A DNA stretch of 64,000 bases from Bradyrhizobium genosp. SA-3 (GTDB lineage: Bacteria > Pseudomonadota > Alphaproteobacteria > Rhizobiales > Xanthobacteraceae), in contig NZ_PSRT01000014.1 of NCBI RefSeq assembly GCF_004212635.1, positions 1 through 64,000 of the forward strand, written 5' to 3'. The notes beneath the pieces are model-generated. The model made no database searches, was not told where the DNA came from, and saw only the letters and a program-made list of their open reading frames with translations. The translations under genes were made by a program, and so were the position numbers. Each line of letters starts with the position of its first letter. The stretch's first letter is position 1. Of this stretch, positions 33,898 to 42,277 are shown piece after piece.

Positions 33898-35321
33898 CGC
33901 ACCTCCGCGAGGTCGCTTTGCGATCGTCGGAATATCTTGCCGGGATTGAACGAGCCATCCTTGTCGAGCGCCATCTTGATCCGGCGCATGAGATCGAGCT
34001 CGACTGGATCTCTCCTGGTTTCAAGCAGGCCGACCTTGGTTCGACCGATCCCGTGTTCGGCCGAAAACGTCCCACCCAGGGAGAGCACGATATCGTAAAT
34101 CGCCTGGCTGATCTGCCCGCCCTGCTCCGCGGCTCGTTCGGCGCCGAGCGCCGCGGGCAGCACGACGTTCAGATGGATGTTGCCGTCTCCGACATGACCG
34201 AACGGAACGACCATCACATCAGGGAATCCGGCTTCGACATCGGCGCGGCTTCGGCGCAGAAGTTCGGGCACGTTTGCCACCGGCACGGCGACGTCATGTT
34301 TGAGGTCGCGCCCCGCCTTCTTCTGGACTTCGGTCTGCTCTTCACGCAGGCGCCAGATCTGCTTCTGTTGTTCTCCGCTCTGGGCAAGCGCAGCATCGAC
34401 GATGGCGCCGTCCTCGAGCCTGTCGGCGAGGAATGCTTCCAGCATGTCCTTCAGACCGGCTTCCGGACGGCTCGAAGTCAGTTCGACAAGAACGTAGTGA
34501 TCCGCCTTTTCGACGGGCGAACGAAGCCCTTCGCGCTTCGCCAGCTCGACGCACGAGCCTGAGAGGTACTCGATGGCACGCACATTCCCGTCCGCGGCCG
34601 CGCGCAGCTTCATCCAGAAATCCAGCACTTGGTCCTCGGTCTCGACCGCGCAGAAGGCGACCTCGCGACCGACCGGCAGGGGAGCGAGCTTCATCGCCGC
34701 GGCCGTGATGATGCCGAGTGTTCCTTCCGAACCGGCGAAGAGGTGCTTGAGGGCGTAGCCGGTGTTGTCCTTTCGGAGCGTGCGCAGGCCGTTCCAGATC
34801 CGTCCGTCGGGAAGTACGACCTCCATTCCGAGCAGAAGATCTCTCGCGCACCCGTACCGTACGGCAGAAATGCCGCCTGCGTTCGTCGCCAGCGCGCCAC
34901 CGAGCGTGGCGGTGCCTTCCGAGGCGAAGGACAAGGGAAACAGCGCGTTCGCCTCCGCTGCCGCGCTCTGAAGTTCGGCGATCGTCGCGCCCGCTTCCGC
35001 GATGACGGACATGTCGACCGGGTCGACGGTCCGGATCTTCTTCATGGCGCCGGTACTGACGACAATCTGGAGACCGGTTTCGTCCGGCGCCGAGCCCCCC
35101 ACTAGCCCTGTGTTGCCGCCTTGAGGAACGACGTTGACGCCGGCCTCCTGACAGATCCGAACGCTGCGCGAGAGCAGGCTCGTCGTTCTGGGGCGCAGCA
35201 CGCAGGCTGCGTTGCCGCGAAGCAGACCGCGCCAGTCCGAGAGATATCCGTCCGCCAGCGCCGGATCGGTGATGCAATCGGAGCCCAGCAACTCCCGGAG
35301 CTTGGCGACGACGTCGTTCAC
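33894..35321 (-). CDS. FAD-linked D-2-hydroxyacid dehydrogenase (GlcD/D-lactate dehydrogenase-like)
   Basis: A 475-residue FAD-binding type 4 (VAO family) oxidoreductase. The FAD region PQGGNTGLVGGSAPDE and the GGALATNAGG segment are present. The C-terminal domain has FGHVGDGNIHLNV and TFSAEHGIGRTK, with the metal-binding histidines of D-lactate and D-2-hydroxyglutarate dehydrogenases. The GTG start at 35321 overlaps the stop of the thioesterase gene (GTGA) behind GGAAG; the frame is open further upstream but that would run through the thioesterase gene. It should oxidise a D-2-hydroxyacid to the 2-oxoacid. Confidence 0.9.
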   Translation of the reverse strand: MNDVVAKLRELLGSDCITDPALADGYLSDWRGLLRGNAACVLRPRTTSLLSRSVRICQEAGVNVVPQGGNTGLVGGSAPDETGLQIVVSTGAMKKIRTVDPVDMSVIAEAGATIAELQSAAAEANALFPLSFASEGTATLGGALATNAGGISAVRYGCARDLLLGMEVVLPDGRIWNGLRTLRKDNTGYALKHLFAGSEGTLGIITAAAMKLAPLPVGREVAFCAVETEDQVLDFWMKLRAAADGNVRAIEYLSGSCVELAKREGLRSPVEKADHYVLVELTSSRPEAGLKDMLEAFLADRLEDGAIVDAALAQSGEQQKQIWRLREEQTEVQKKAGRDLKHDVAVPVANVPELLRRSRADVEAGFPDVMVVPFGHVGDGNIHLNVVLPAALGAERAAEQGGQISQAIYDIVLSLGGTFSAEHGIGRTKVGLLETRRDPVELDLMRRIKMALDKDGSFNPGKIFRRSQSDLAEVR

Positions 35322-35734
35322 AACTGCTTCCAGGTGGATGTCGCCTGCGCGATCGTTTCTCCGGCGCCATCTCGGGCGGACGACTGCAGGAAGAAGGTCT
35401 TGCGTCCCTTCTTCAGAAAACTGGCGCGGCAGGTCACCACGCCGGTTCGGACCGGGGCGAAATACTGGACCTTCATCTCGAGCGTCGCGCCGGCGCCGAA
35501 CTGATGCTTGAGGAGGTGCCCCATCGAGATGTCGAGGGCCGTCGCCAGCAAGCCGCCGTGGAGCGAGCCCTGCGGGTTGAACATGTAGGGCTTCACATCG
35601 AGAGAGACGATGCACGCGTCGGCCTCATAGGAGACCGTCATCCCGAAGAAGCGTGACAGGAAGAACGATCCGAATTCGTGGCGGTCGTCGCCCATGGCCG
35701 CCACGATCAGCTCCCGAACCTGCGCTTCCTCCAT
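35318..35734 (-). CDS. PaaI-type hotdog thioesterase
   Basis: A 138-residue hotdog-fold protein with NPQGSLHGGLLATALDISMG, the HGG motif and following helix of PaaI-like acyl-CoA thioesterases. No signal peptide. It lies between the CoA-transferase gene (14 bases) and the FAD dehydrogenase gene (overlap). It probably hydrolyses dead-end or product CoA thioesters in this pathway. Confidence 0.88.
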   Translation of the reverse strand: MEEAQVRELIVAAMGDDRHEFGSFFLSRFFGMTVSYEADACIVSLDVKPYMFNPQGSLHGGLLATALDISMGHLLKHQFGAGATLEMKVQYFAPVRTGVVTCRASFLKKGRKTFFLQSSARDGAGETIAQATSTWKQL

Positions 35735-35747
35735 CCGTCCTGCTCCC

Positions 35748-36980
35748 CTATTCAGCCGACTGCTTCAGCGCGGCATCGCCGAAGGCGCCTTTGGAGGCGA
35801 AGTCCAACACTTCCTTCCGCGTCCATCCGAGCCAGTTCTCGAACACCTCGAGGGTGTGCTCGCCCAGGGTCGGCGGCGGCGTGGACGGCGCGGGAGGCTT
35901 GTCGTCGAAACGCAGCGGCCGGGCCACGAACCTGACTTCGCCGGCGACCCTGTGCGTCACGGTCTGGACCATGTCGCGCTGAACGAGCTGCGGCGTTTCG
36001 CAGACCTCGCCGACCGTCCTGATCGCGCCGCAAGGAATGCCGGCGCCGCTGAAGACCTCCAGCCAACGGTCGCGCGGTTCGGACTTGAAGATCGGACGCA
36101 GAATCGCGCCGAGCGCGGCGCGGTTCGCCGCCCTCTTTGGCGCCGTGTCGAAGCGGCGGTCGGCTTCGAGGTCCTTGCGACCGATGACGGCGCAGAACAG
36201 CAACCAGAACTTGTCATTGGCCACGCCGAGGTTGAACCAGCCGTCGATCGCCTCGAAGGTTTCGTAGGGACTGATGGTGGGGTGAACGTTGCCGCGACGC
36301 TTCGGGCTTTCTCCCGACGCGAAGTACATGCCGGCGTTGAACGTCAGCAGCGAGGCCATTGCGTCCAGCATGGAGACATCGACCCGTCCGCCGACGCCGC
36401 TCCTCTCGCGCTTCATGAGTGCCGCGAGCACCGCCTGCGATGCGTAGAGGCCGGTGACCAGGTCGGCGATGGAAGTGCCGACCTTCATCGGCGGGCCATC
36501 CGGATCTCCGGTGATGTCCATGATGCCGGACTCGCCCTGCAGGATCAGATCGTAACCGGGCCGGCTCGCGTCCGGACCGGTCCGGCCGAACCCGGAGATG
36601 CTGCACTGGATGAGCTTCGGGTTGCCGCCGCTCAACGCTGGGTAGGACAGGCCCCATTTGTCGAGGGTCCCAGGCCTGAAGTTGTCGATCACGACGTCAG
36701 CGGCCTTGGCGAGCGCGATCACCGCGTCCCGCCCCGCCGGCGACTTCAAATCGATCGCGCAGCTTCGCTTGTTGCGATTGACCGACAGAAAGTACGAACT
36801 CTCCCCGTTGACGAACGGAGGACCGTATCGGCGGCTCTCGTCGCCGACACGGGGATCTTCGATCTTCACGACGTCCGCCCCGAGATCACCGAGATGCATC
36901 GTGGCGAAGGGGCCGGAGACGACGCGGCACAGGTCCAGGACCTTGATGCCGGAGAGAGCTTCCGTACTAGACGATCGCAT
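35748..36980 (-). CDS. Class III CoA-transferase (CaiB/BaiF family)
   Basis: A 410-residue CaiB/BaiF-type enzyme. The N-terminal GIKVLDLCRVVSGPFATMHLGDLGADVVKIE, NRNKRSCAIDLKSPAGRD and NFRPGTLDKWGL are typical. The catalytic Asp is in GYDLILQGESGIMDITG. It transfers CoA between carboxylic acids by a glutamyl/aspartyl-anhydride mechanism. The ATG at 36980 has GAAGGA eight bases upstream and overlaps the end of the dehalogenase gene by 14 bases; a TTG two codons earlier is possible. It should activate an acid of this operon's pathway. Confidence 0.92.
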   Translation of the reverse strand: MRSSSTEALSGIKVLDLCRVVSGPFATMHLGDLGADVVKIEDPRVGDESRRYGPPFVNGESSYFLSVNRNKRSCAIDLKSPAGRDAVIALAKAADVVIDNFRPGTLDKWGLSYPALSGGNPKLIQCSISGFGRTGPDASRPGYDLILQGESGIMDITGDPDGPPMKVGTSIADLVTGLYASQAVLAALMKRERSGVGGRVDVSMLDAMASLLTFNAGMYFASGESPKRRGNVHPTISPYETFEAIDGWFNLGVANDKFWLLFCAVIGRKDLEADRRFDTAPKRAANRAALGAILRPIFKSEPRDRWLEVFSGAGIPCGAIRTVGEVCETPQLVQRDMVQTVTHRVAGEVRFVARPLRFDDKPPAPSTPPPTLGEHTLEVFENWLGWTRKEVLDFASKGAFGDAALKQSAE

Positions 36981-37671
36981 CCGCAAGGTCCTTCATCGTG
37001 GGGACGGTGATGTCGGGCTTGTGCGGCGTCTCTTCGAACGGACGGTCGCGGCGATTGATCATTGCGGTGTGCATGCCGGCCGACTTGGCGCCGATGACAT
37101 CGAACGCGTGGTTGGCGACGAAGAGGATCTGATCCACTTTGAGGCCGAGGATCTCGGCGGCCTTTGTGTAGGTCGCGACGTGCGGCTTGAAGGAGTTTGC
37201 CTCGGCGACGGAGATCACGTTGTCGAACGGGATCTTGTGATACTTCTTGGCCGTCTCGAGCATGTCGCGGTCGCCGTTGGAGAGCACGACCAGCTTGTAC
37301 TTCGTCTGCAGCTTCGCCAGCGCCGCCGGCACCTCGGGAAAGCATTCGAGCTTCTCGATCTCGCCGACCAGGTACTTCACCTCGTCCTTCGTGTACTTGA
37401 TGCCCGACCGGTCCATGACCTGGGAGACGGCGCGGTGACCGATCTCGCGGTACGGCGTGTGCTCGCGGTGGAGCAGCGCGTCGATCATCGAGTTCTCGAA
37501 GTGGGTGCGGCGCCACCAGGTGACGAAGGAGTTCGGGTTGCCCGTCCAACCTTTCTCCTTGAGGAACGGCGTCGCGATCTTGACGAGGCCACCCTGCATG
37601 TCGACGACGGTGCCGTACTGGTCGAACATGCACACCTTCACGGTGTCCTTCAGTTTCTGGATGTCGGTCAT
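36967..37671 (-). CDS. HAD-superfamily haloacid dehalogenase, type II
   Basis: A 234-residue protein. The nucleophile Asp is in CMFDQYGTVVD near the N-terminus, motif II is VVLSNGD and the later motif is FVANHAFDVIGAKSAGM. FDxYGT with LSNG is the pattern of L-2-haloacid dehalogenases, which replace halide with hydroxyl and invert the carbon centre, giving D-2-hydroxyacids. The start at 37671 follows GGGAAG. The gene lies downstream of an MFS carrier and upstream of a CoA-transferase and a D-2-hydroxyacid dehydrogenase, fitting a haloacid route. Other HAD functions cannot be excluded. Confidence 0.85.
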   Translation of the reverse strand: MTDIQKLKDTVKVCMFDQYGTVVDMQGGLVKIATPFLKEKGWTGNPNSFVTWWRRTHFENSMIDALLHREHTPYREIGHRAVSQVMDRSGIKYTKDEVKYLVGEIEKLECFPEVPAALAKLQTKYKLVVLSNGDRDMLETAKKYHKIPFDNVISVAEANSFKPHVATYTKAAEILGLKVDQILFVANHAFDVIGAKSAGMHTAMINRRDRPFEETPHKPDITVPTMKDLADAIV

Positions 37672-37888
37672 TGCTTCTTCCCTTTGCTCTTTAGCCAAAT
37701 GGATGATCCGGATTTGACCGCATCCATCGCCATTTTCGAAATGGATTGTTCTTCTGTGCACATTCGCGACCTGAATGTCGTGACTATCGTCGCGGCTCTA
37801 CAGGTCATTCACAGCTTCTGCAAACGGCTCAACGGCAGTGAGCCCGAAGGGAATCTCCGGGCCTACTGCTACTTGTGGTGCCTGTCCG

Positions 37889-39301
37889 CTAGGCTCCGAT
37901 GCCGACGACCTTCTCTCTCGAGGCCGAGGCTTCCGTTCCGGTCGGCGCGCCCGAGACTTCCTCGAGTGCGCGACCCTTGGTCTCGAAGCCGAAGATCATG
38001 AAGACCACCGCCTGGAAGAGAAGAATGCCCGCGAGCGTTACCAGCACGCCGACGAGCCCCTTCCACGCGAAGATCGCGATGACGACGAATTGGACCAACG
38101 CCGTCGTCACGCGCCCTGCGGTCGCGCAGATGGCCGTGCCACGAAGCCTGTAGCGGGTCGGGAAGAGCTCCGGAACGTGCATGGCGAAGCCGGTGGCCAA
38201 CATCACGTAGATCGCGGTGACGAGAAGGAAGCCGACCACGACGAGCGGAGCGCCGTCCGGCATGAATGGATACGTCAACCCGAAGGCCGCCGCCGCGATC
38301 GACGATCCGATGATCGACGGTCTACGACCGATCGCATCGGCCAGCGCCAAGCCGATCAGCGATCCGATCGGGCCGCCCAGAGACATGAGGGTCGTGTAGC
38401 CGAGCGACGACACGACGCTGTGGCCACCCTTCACCATGAACGTCGGCAGCCATCCGATGAAGCCGTAGAGGCTGAAGCCGACGACGATATGCAGGAGGCT
38501 GCCGAGCAAGGTCCGACCGAGGTAAGGCGGTGCGAACAGGCGCCAGACGGACCCGCCCTCGTCTTCCACACGCTGCACGGTCGAAACCGGCGGCAGCGGC
38601 CCCTTTTTGGTAGCTTCCGCTTCGATGCGAGCGAGGATCGCCTCGGCTTCGTCGGCGCGGCCGTTAGCGGCCAACCACCGGGGCGACTCGGGCATCGACT
38701 TTCGGAGGAACCAGACGATCATCGCCAGCACGCCGACGAGGCCGAACATGTAGCGCCATCCGAGGCTCGGAATGACCCACAGGCCGACCATCGACGAGAC
38801 GAACAGGGAAAAGTTGGTGATGACGGCCAGGATACCGATCCACCGGCCGCGGGACGATGCAGGGACGAACTCGGTCAGCGTCGCGTAACCGACGACGATC
38901 TCGGCGCCCAGCCCGATCCCGATGACGAAGCGCGCGGCGATCAGCGCCTGCATGGACGGAGCAAGCGCCGCCGCCAGAGATGCAAGGCCGAAGATGGCCA
39001 GATTGACCTGATAGGAGAAACGGCGACCATAGCGATCGCCCAGAATGCCCGAGAACCAGGCACCCAAAGTCATGCCGATAAAGGTCGCGGTGACGAACGC
39101 CGCGTTGAGCTCGAGTGTCGACCACCCCTCCTTCAGCACGGCCCCGAGAACGCCGCCGGCGAGGTAAATGTCGAAGGCGTCGAGGAACATGCCCGCGCCG
39201 ATTAGCGCAAGGATCCGCCAATGAAAGCCGCAAATCGGCAGCCGATCGAGGCGAGCGCCCGCGTTGACCGATGCCACCTGTACGTCCGAAATCGCTTGCA
39301 T
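37889..39301 (-). CDS. MFS transporter, metabolite:H+ symporter type
   Basis: A 470-residue 12-helix carrier. GDRYGRR between helices 2 and 3, PESPRWL after helix 6 and DAIGRRP in the second half are sugar-porter/aromatic-acid/metabolite-H+-symporter signatures. Helix 1 carries MFLDAFDIYLAGG, the D-x-F-D/E-x-Y region common in aromatic-acid and haloacid permeases of this group. It is directly downstream of a LysR gene on the same strand, and about 217 bases upstream of the dehalogenase gene. It probably imports the pathway substrate. Confidence 0.9.
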   Translation of the reverse strand: MQAISDVQVASVNAGARLDRLPICGFHWRILALIGAGMFLDAFDIYLAGGVLGAVLKEGWSTLELNAAFVTATFIGMTLGAWFSGILGDRYGRRFSYQVNLAIFGLASLAAALAPSMQALIAARFVIGIGLGAEIVVGYATLTEFVPASSRGRWIGILAVITNFSLFVSSMVGLWVIPSLGWRYMFGLVGVLAMIVWFLRKSMPESPRWLAANGRADEAEAILARIEAEATKKGPLPPVSTVQRVEDEGGSVWRLFAPPYLGRTLLGSLLHIVVGFSLYGFIGWLPTFMVKGGHSVVSSLGYTTLMSLGGPIGSLIGLALADAIGRRPSIIGSSIAAAAFGLTYPFMPDGAPLVVVGFLLVTAIYVMLATGFAMHVPELFPTRYRLRGTAICATAGRVTTALVQFVVIAIFAWKGLVGVLVTLAGILLFQAVVFMIFGFETKGRALEEVSGAPTGTEASASREKVVGIGA

Positions 39302-39395
39302 CCATCCCTCCCAAGGGTCGACAGAGATCGACCGAAATTGTTGGGGAGCAGGATGGCGATCGGGATGGCGGCGTCTAATCGGAATCCGCTATTCC

Positions 39396-39416
39396 ATTAT
39401 TTGGCAGACCAATAAT
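39396..39416. promoter_or_regulatory. 21-bp imperfect palindrome upstream of the MFS gene
   Basis: ATTAT-TTGG-CAG-ACCA-ATAAT lies 95 bases upstream of the MFS start at 39301 and about 50 bases past the LysR stop. An interrupted dyad of this size with A/T-rich outer arms is the layout of LysR-type binding sites, so the adjacent LysR protein is the likely binder. It implies that the MFS-dehalogenase unit has its own promoter. Confidence 0.55.
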
Positions 39417-39465
39417 CCTGTTGTTGCTGCGGATTATCGAAAGATGGTCGGTAAGCGGCCTTCTC

Positions 39466-40380
39466 TCAGTCATTGTCGGGAAGGCTTCGCGTGGCATCGA
39501 CGAAAATCGAACGCAACCAGTTCAGGTCCTGACTGGCATCGTGCCTTCGATGCCAGTACATCGACCATTCGAAAGGATCCGACGCGAACGGCAGGTCTCT
39601 GATCGCCAGATCTTCCGCGACCATCGCGAAGGCCAAGCGCCGCGGCATGACCGACAACAGATCGGAATCGCACAGCACGTGCGGGACCAGCAGCCAATGG
39701 GGAACGTTGACCGCGACCCGGCGGGTCAGCCCTTGCCGTGCGAGCACGTCATCGACGAAGCGGAGGTCTGTCGGCGACATCGAGACCTTGAGATGCGCCG
39801 CCTGAAGAAACGTCTCCATCGTAAGGGGCCGCTGCGCCAAAGGGTGGCCTTCGCGCATCACGCACACCATCCGGTCCTTCATCAGGACGACCGACTTGAT
39901 CGAATTCGAATGCGCGAGACCCATCGAGATCGCAAGGTCGATCTCGTCCTTCTCCAAGGCCTCCACCGTATGCGTCGGCGAATAGTGCACGACGTCGAGT
40001 TGCGCGAAGGGGGCCGTCGTTTCCAACGTCTTGCCGACGGCGGGAAGAAGAAGACGGCTGAGAAGATCGGACAACCTCACGGAAAAGCTCCGTGTGGTGG
40101 AGGTCGGATCGAAAGCGGATTCGCTATCCAGAAGGCGCTCCACCTGCCGCAAAAGCCGCTTCACCGGCTCCGCCAGTTCGATCGCACGCGGCGTGGCCTG
40201 CATGCCGTTGGCAGTCCGGACTAGAAGCTCGTCCTTGAAGATGTGACGCAGTCTAGAGAGCGCATTGCTCATTGCGGGTTGACTAAGGCCAATCCTGTCG
40301 GCAGCACGGGTTACGTGAAGGTCTGTGAGAAGAGCGTTCAGAGCGACCAAAAGATTGAGATCGACAGATCTGAGGTTCAT
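39466..40380 (-). CDS. LysR-family transcriptional regulator
   Basis: A 304-residue LysR regulator. The helix-turn-helix is at residues about 20-50 (HVTRAADRIGLSQPAMSNALSRLR), followed by FKDELLVRTANGM and the two-lobed effector-binding domain. The SQPAMSNAL form with DELLVRT is typical of NodD/PcpR-like LysR proteins. It precedes the MFS/dehalogenase genes on the same strand with a dyad site in the gap. The co-inducer is probably the substrate or an intermediate of that pathway. Confidence 0.92.
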   Translation of the reverse strand: MNLRSVDLNLLVALNALLTDLHVTRAADRIGLSQPAMSNALSRLRHIFKDELLVRTANGMQATPRAIELAEPVKRLLRQVERLLDSESAFDPTSTTRSFSVRLSDLLSRLLLPAVGKTLETTAPFAQLDVVHYSPTHTVEALEKDEIDLAISMGLAHSNSIKSVVLMKDRMVCVMREGHPLAQRPLTMETFLQAAHLKVSMSPTDLRFVDDVLARQGLTRRVAVNVPHWLLVPHVLCDSDLLSVMPRRLAFAMVAEDLAIRDLPFASDPFEWSMYWHRRHDASQDLNWLRSIFVDATRSLPDND

Positions 40381-40488
40381 GACGCGCCATCATTGATATC
40401 ACGAATAATTCAATCTAGAAAATCCACAATACAAATCTAGATCAATCGGCGTCAACGTGCGCTCTCGAAGAGGTCTAGGTGACCGGTT

Positions 40489-40755
40489 TCAGGACAATCG
40501 GCGGCCGTCGAGCGGCGCGCACCGAAGCTCATAGAAGTCGAGAGGCACAGTAGATCGTTCCTCCGCCAGCGCTGTGCCGAGGAAACTCAGTCCGTAGGTG
40601 CAATGCCAATCGCGGGCGGCCTCAAATGAACGCCTCGGCTCTAGCAGCTCCAGCTCTTCTGCACGCTGTGGTTCAACGCGGTACTCCGCCAGCCAAAACG
40701 CGCTGGAGCGCCGAGCTCGTTCGAGTTAAGTCGAGACCAACAGCTCTCTTCGCAT
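40489..40755 (-). pseudogene. Possible small gene remnant with one internal stop
   Basis: Starting at an ATG at 40755 the frame reads MRRELLVST, meets TAA at 40728-40726, and then continues open for 78 codons to a TGA at 40491-40489. The continuing part is rich in charged and aromatic residues (FWLAEYRVEPQRAEELELLE, later DWHCTYGLSFLGTALAEE) and looks protein-like. I do not recognise the family. The internal stop could mean decay, or the true start could be different. No strong ribosome-binding site is seen. Confidence 0.3.
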
Positions 40756-40818
40756 GTGAGTGAGACCCACCACACCGAAACTACGCTAAACCGCGCATTA
40801 TTAGCCGATTGCCCTACC

Positions 40819-41065
40819 CCCACTCAATCATTTAGCACGACGGCTCGTCCTTGATTTGCAAGAAGAAATTCTTGAATCTGACGGGCAAATGCCGATGGTA
40901 TACCCGCTGCAAATTTTTGCTCTTGAATTCACAGGAAAAATTTCTCGACACGAAGCGCTGGCAATTCCGCCACCTATCGGAGTCTATCGACTGGATCGCA
41001 TGTCGCTTGCATAACCAAGACTGATACAGCCTCACAGGCACAGAGATTTAGATACCGTCAAAGAT
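40819..41065 (+). repeat. Diverged direct repeat, copy 2
   Basis: Partner of 23120-23366 at a constant offset of 17,699 bp. On the plus strand a frame runs from the left edge through LVLDLQEEILESDGQMP, ALEFTGKISRHEALAI and GVYRLDRMSLA to a stop at about 41013. It lacks a start of its own, so it looks like the 3' end of a gene cut off upstream. The protein family is not recognised. Confidence 0.8.
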
Positions 41066-41224
41066 CAGGAAGATGCCTTGGTCCAGTCCCGCTGCTGTAC
41101 AGCAGTGGAGGAAGGCTTCTCATGGAGAAGCCGCCTTCTCCCGGTTCGGACTCGAAGCTGATGTGCGGGTCGCGGCGAACGCGACTGTTCATTCAAGGTC
41201 TCTGCACGCGCCAAACATCCTAGG

Positions 41225-41962
41225 TCACGGCAGAAACTGCGCGATTCCTTCGCGGATACAAGCTAGGATTTCGTCCTGCCGCTCTTCGAGACGCGATACC
41301 GGTCCGCCGACGCCGAGGACCAGGTCGCGGCCGAAATCGCGCTTCGGCAGCAGGACTGCAATGACACCGGCGTCCTGGACGACGATGTGCTTGGAGAACA
41401 TGTAGCCGTCGCGCCGGATGCCGTTGACGATCTTCATCAGCGCGTTCAGCTCGAAATGCTCTTCCTTGGGGCAGACGGCGTTGATGCGGCGCAGGAGCCG
41501 CTCGATCTCGACGTCGGTGTGACCGCTCAGCAGCGTGCGCCCGATGCCGCTGATCGCGAGCGGCCGGACGTCGCCGGACTTCACTTCGAAGCGCAGGCGC
41601 TTGCTGGTCTGCAGGGCGTGAATGTATTGCGCATGCAGATCGGATTGCGTGCTGATGCTGACGAGCTCGTCGAGCTTGCCGTGGACGAAGTCGACCAGCG
41701 CGAGAATGGCGCTGTCGCCGAACAGCCCGGTGTCAAGCCACCGTCCCATCTGGGCGATGCGCATCGTCGGCATGTAGGTGCGGTTGTAGCTGTCGTAGAA
41801 CAGGTATCCGAGCATCGCCATGCTCTTCAGCAGGGCCGCGGCACTGGACGTCGGATAGTCGCACTTCGTCGCGACCTCCTTCAGCGAGATCGGGCGCTTC
41901 ACGTCCTCGAAATATTCGAGGACTTCGAAGATCCGCTTGGCTGACTTGATGCTGGAATTCAT
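41225..41962 (-). CDS. IclR-family regulator (paralogue 1)
   Basis: A 245-residue regulator with an N-terminal winged helix (SLKEVATKCDYPTSSAAALLKSM) and a C-terminal GAF-like IclR effector domain. It is clearly paralogous to the protein encoded at 59689: both have RIFEVLEYF/RLFEILEYF, the YNRTYMPTMRI/YSRTYMPTMRI stretch and STQSDLHAQYIH/ATQSDLYMQYIH. The start at 41962 was chosen because the family's N-terminus begins there. It is divergent from the catabolic operon starting at 42430, with two palindromes between. Confidence 0.88.
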   Translation of the reverse strand: MNSSIKSAKRIFEVLEYFEDVKRPISLKEVATKCDYPTSSAAALLKSMAMLGYLFYDSYNRTYMPTMRIAQMGRWLDTGLFGDSAILALVDFVHGKLDELVSISTQSDLHAQYIHALQTSKRLRFEVKSGDVRPLAISGIGRTLLSGHTDVEIERLLRRINAVCPKEEHFELNALMKIVNGIRRDGYMFSKHIVVQDAGVIAVLLPKRDFGRDLVLGVGGPVSRLEERQDEILACIREGIAQFLP

Positions 41963-41968
41963 CTTTTG

Positions 41969-41978
41969 CACATATGTG
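41969..41978. promoter_or_regulatory. CACATATGTG palindrome at the IclR start
   Basis: A perfect 10-bp palindrome, flanked by TTTTG and GAAAG, lying seven bases upstream of the IclR start. The flanks resemble the other IclR-linked sites in this window, but the centre is two bases shorter (ACA-N2-TGT). Its position suits autorepression. Confidence 0.4.
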
Positions 41979-42080
41979 GAAAGAATTTCGGCCAAAGATG
42001 TGGATCTATACCTTGATGGGCAGGAGCCGGCATCCCCCGCCCTGCGACAAATTAGCATTCGACATCCCTAGATGCAACGA

Positions 42081-42117
42081 TTTTACATATATGTAGAAAT
42101 AGCACTACATATATGTA
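42081..42117. promoter_or_regulatory. Twin TACATATATGTA palindromes, IclR operator candidates
   Basis: Two identical perfect 12-bp palindromes TACATATATGTA at 42084-42095 and 42106-42117, 22 bp centre to centre, about two helical turns. The first is flanked TTT...GAAA. They sit in the divergent region between the IclR gene and the amidohydrolase operon. The form ACA-N4-TGT recurs near the second IclR gene, at 59662-59678. Confidence 0.7.
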
Positions 42118-42238
42118 ACTTAATGGACTCGGGCCCGCCCAGCTCTTAGTGTTCTCTCCGGCCAGCAAGGCCGCGGCGTCACGGCCGCTCAAAAACAAAA
42201 CCGCCCACCACAGGGTGGCGCGCTTGCAGGGAGGCGTC

Positions 42239-42277
42239 ATGAAGCCGGAATTGGATTTTTCTGCTGCGATCGACTGA
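42239..42277 (+). CDS. Twelve-residue leader-type reading frame
   Basis: ATG-to-TGA frame encoding MKPELDFSAAID, with a very good ribosome-binding site (CAGGGAGG, then CGTC, then ATG). Its TGA overlaps another ATG (TGATG) opening a 13-codon frame. It lies about 150 bases before the amidohydrolase start in the 5' leader of the operon. No amino-acid run typical of attenuation is present. It may be a leader peptide, or the surviving start of a truncated gene. Confidence 0.4.
   Translation: MKPELDFSAAID

Larger units (their letters stand above)
40381..41224. other. Non-coding stretch with gene remnants and a decayed repeat
   Basis: About 840 bases between the LysR and IclR genes. It holds a possible small decayed gene at 40489-40755 and the second copy of the diverged repeat at 40819-41065. 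The remainder shows no frame with a credible start and motif. The 5' part next to 40380 should contain the LysR promoter; its A/T-rich bases 40390-40445 (ATCACGAATAATTC region) are the likely place. Confidence 0.6.

Noticed and set aside
37675..37735. Sixteen- to twenty-codon frame ending ATGA on the dehalogenase start
   Set aside because: It overlaps the next start in an operon-like way but has no ribosome-binding site, and the product (MDAVKSGSSIW...) shows nothing recognisable; chance is likely.
336..40667. The 11-mer TTCTGCACGCT at 336-346, 22966-22976 and 40657-40667
   Set aside because: The first two share 15 of 16 bases (GTCCYTTCTGCACGCT), which is intriguing, but the flanks do not align further, so a common element cannot be supported.
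42200..42225. Short CCACC/GGTGG hairpin in the leader before 42239
   Set aside because: The stem is only five pairs and there is no U-tract; not enough for a terminator or riboswitch call.
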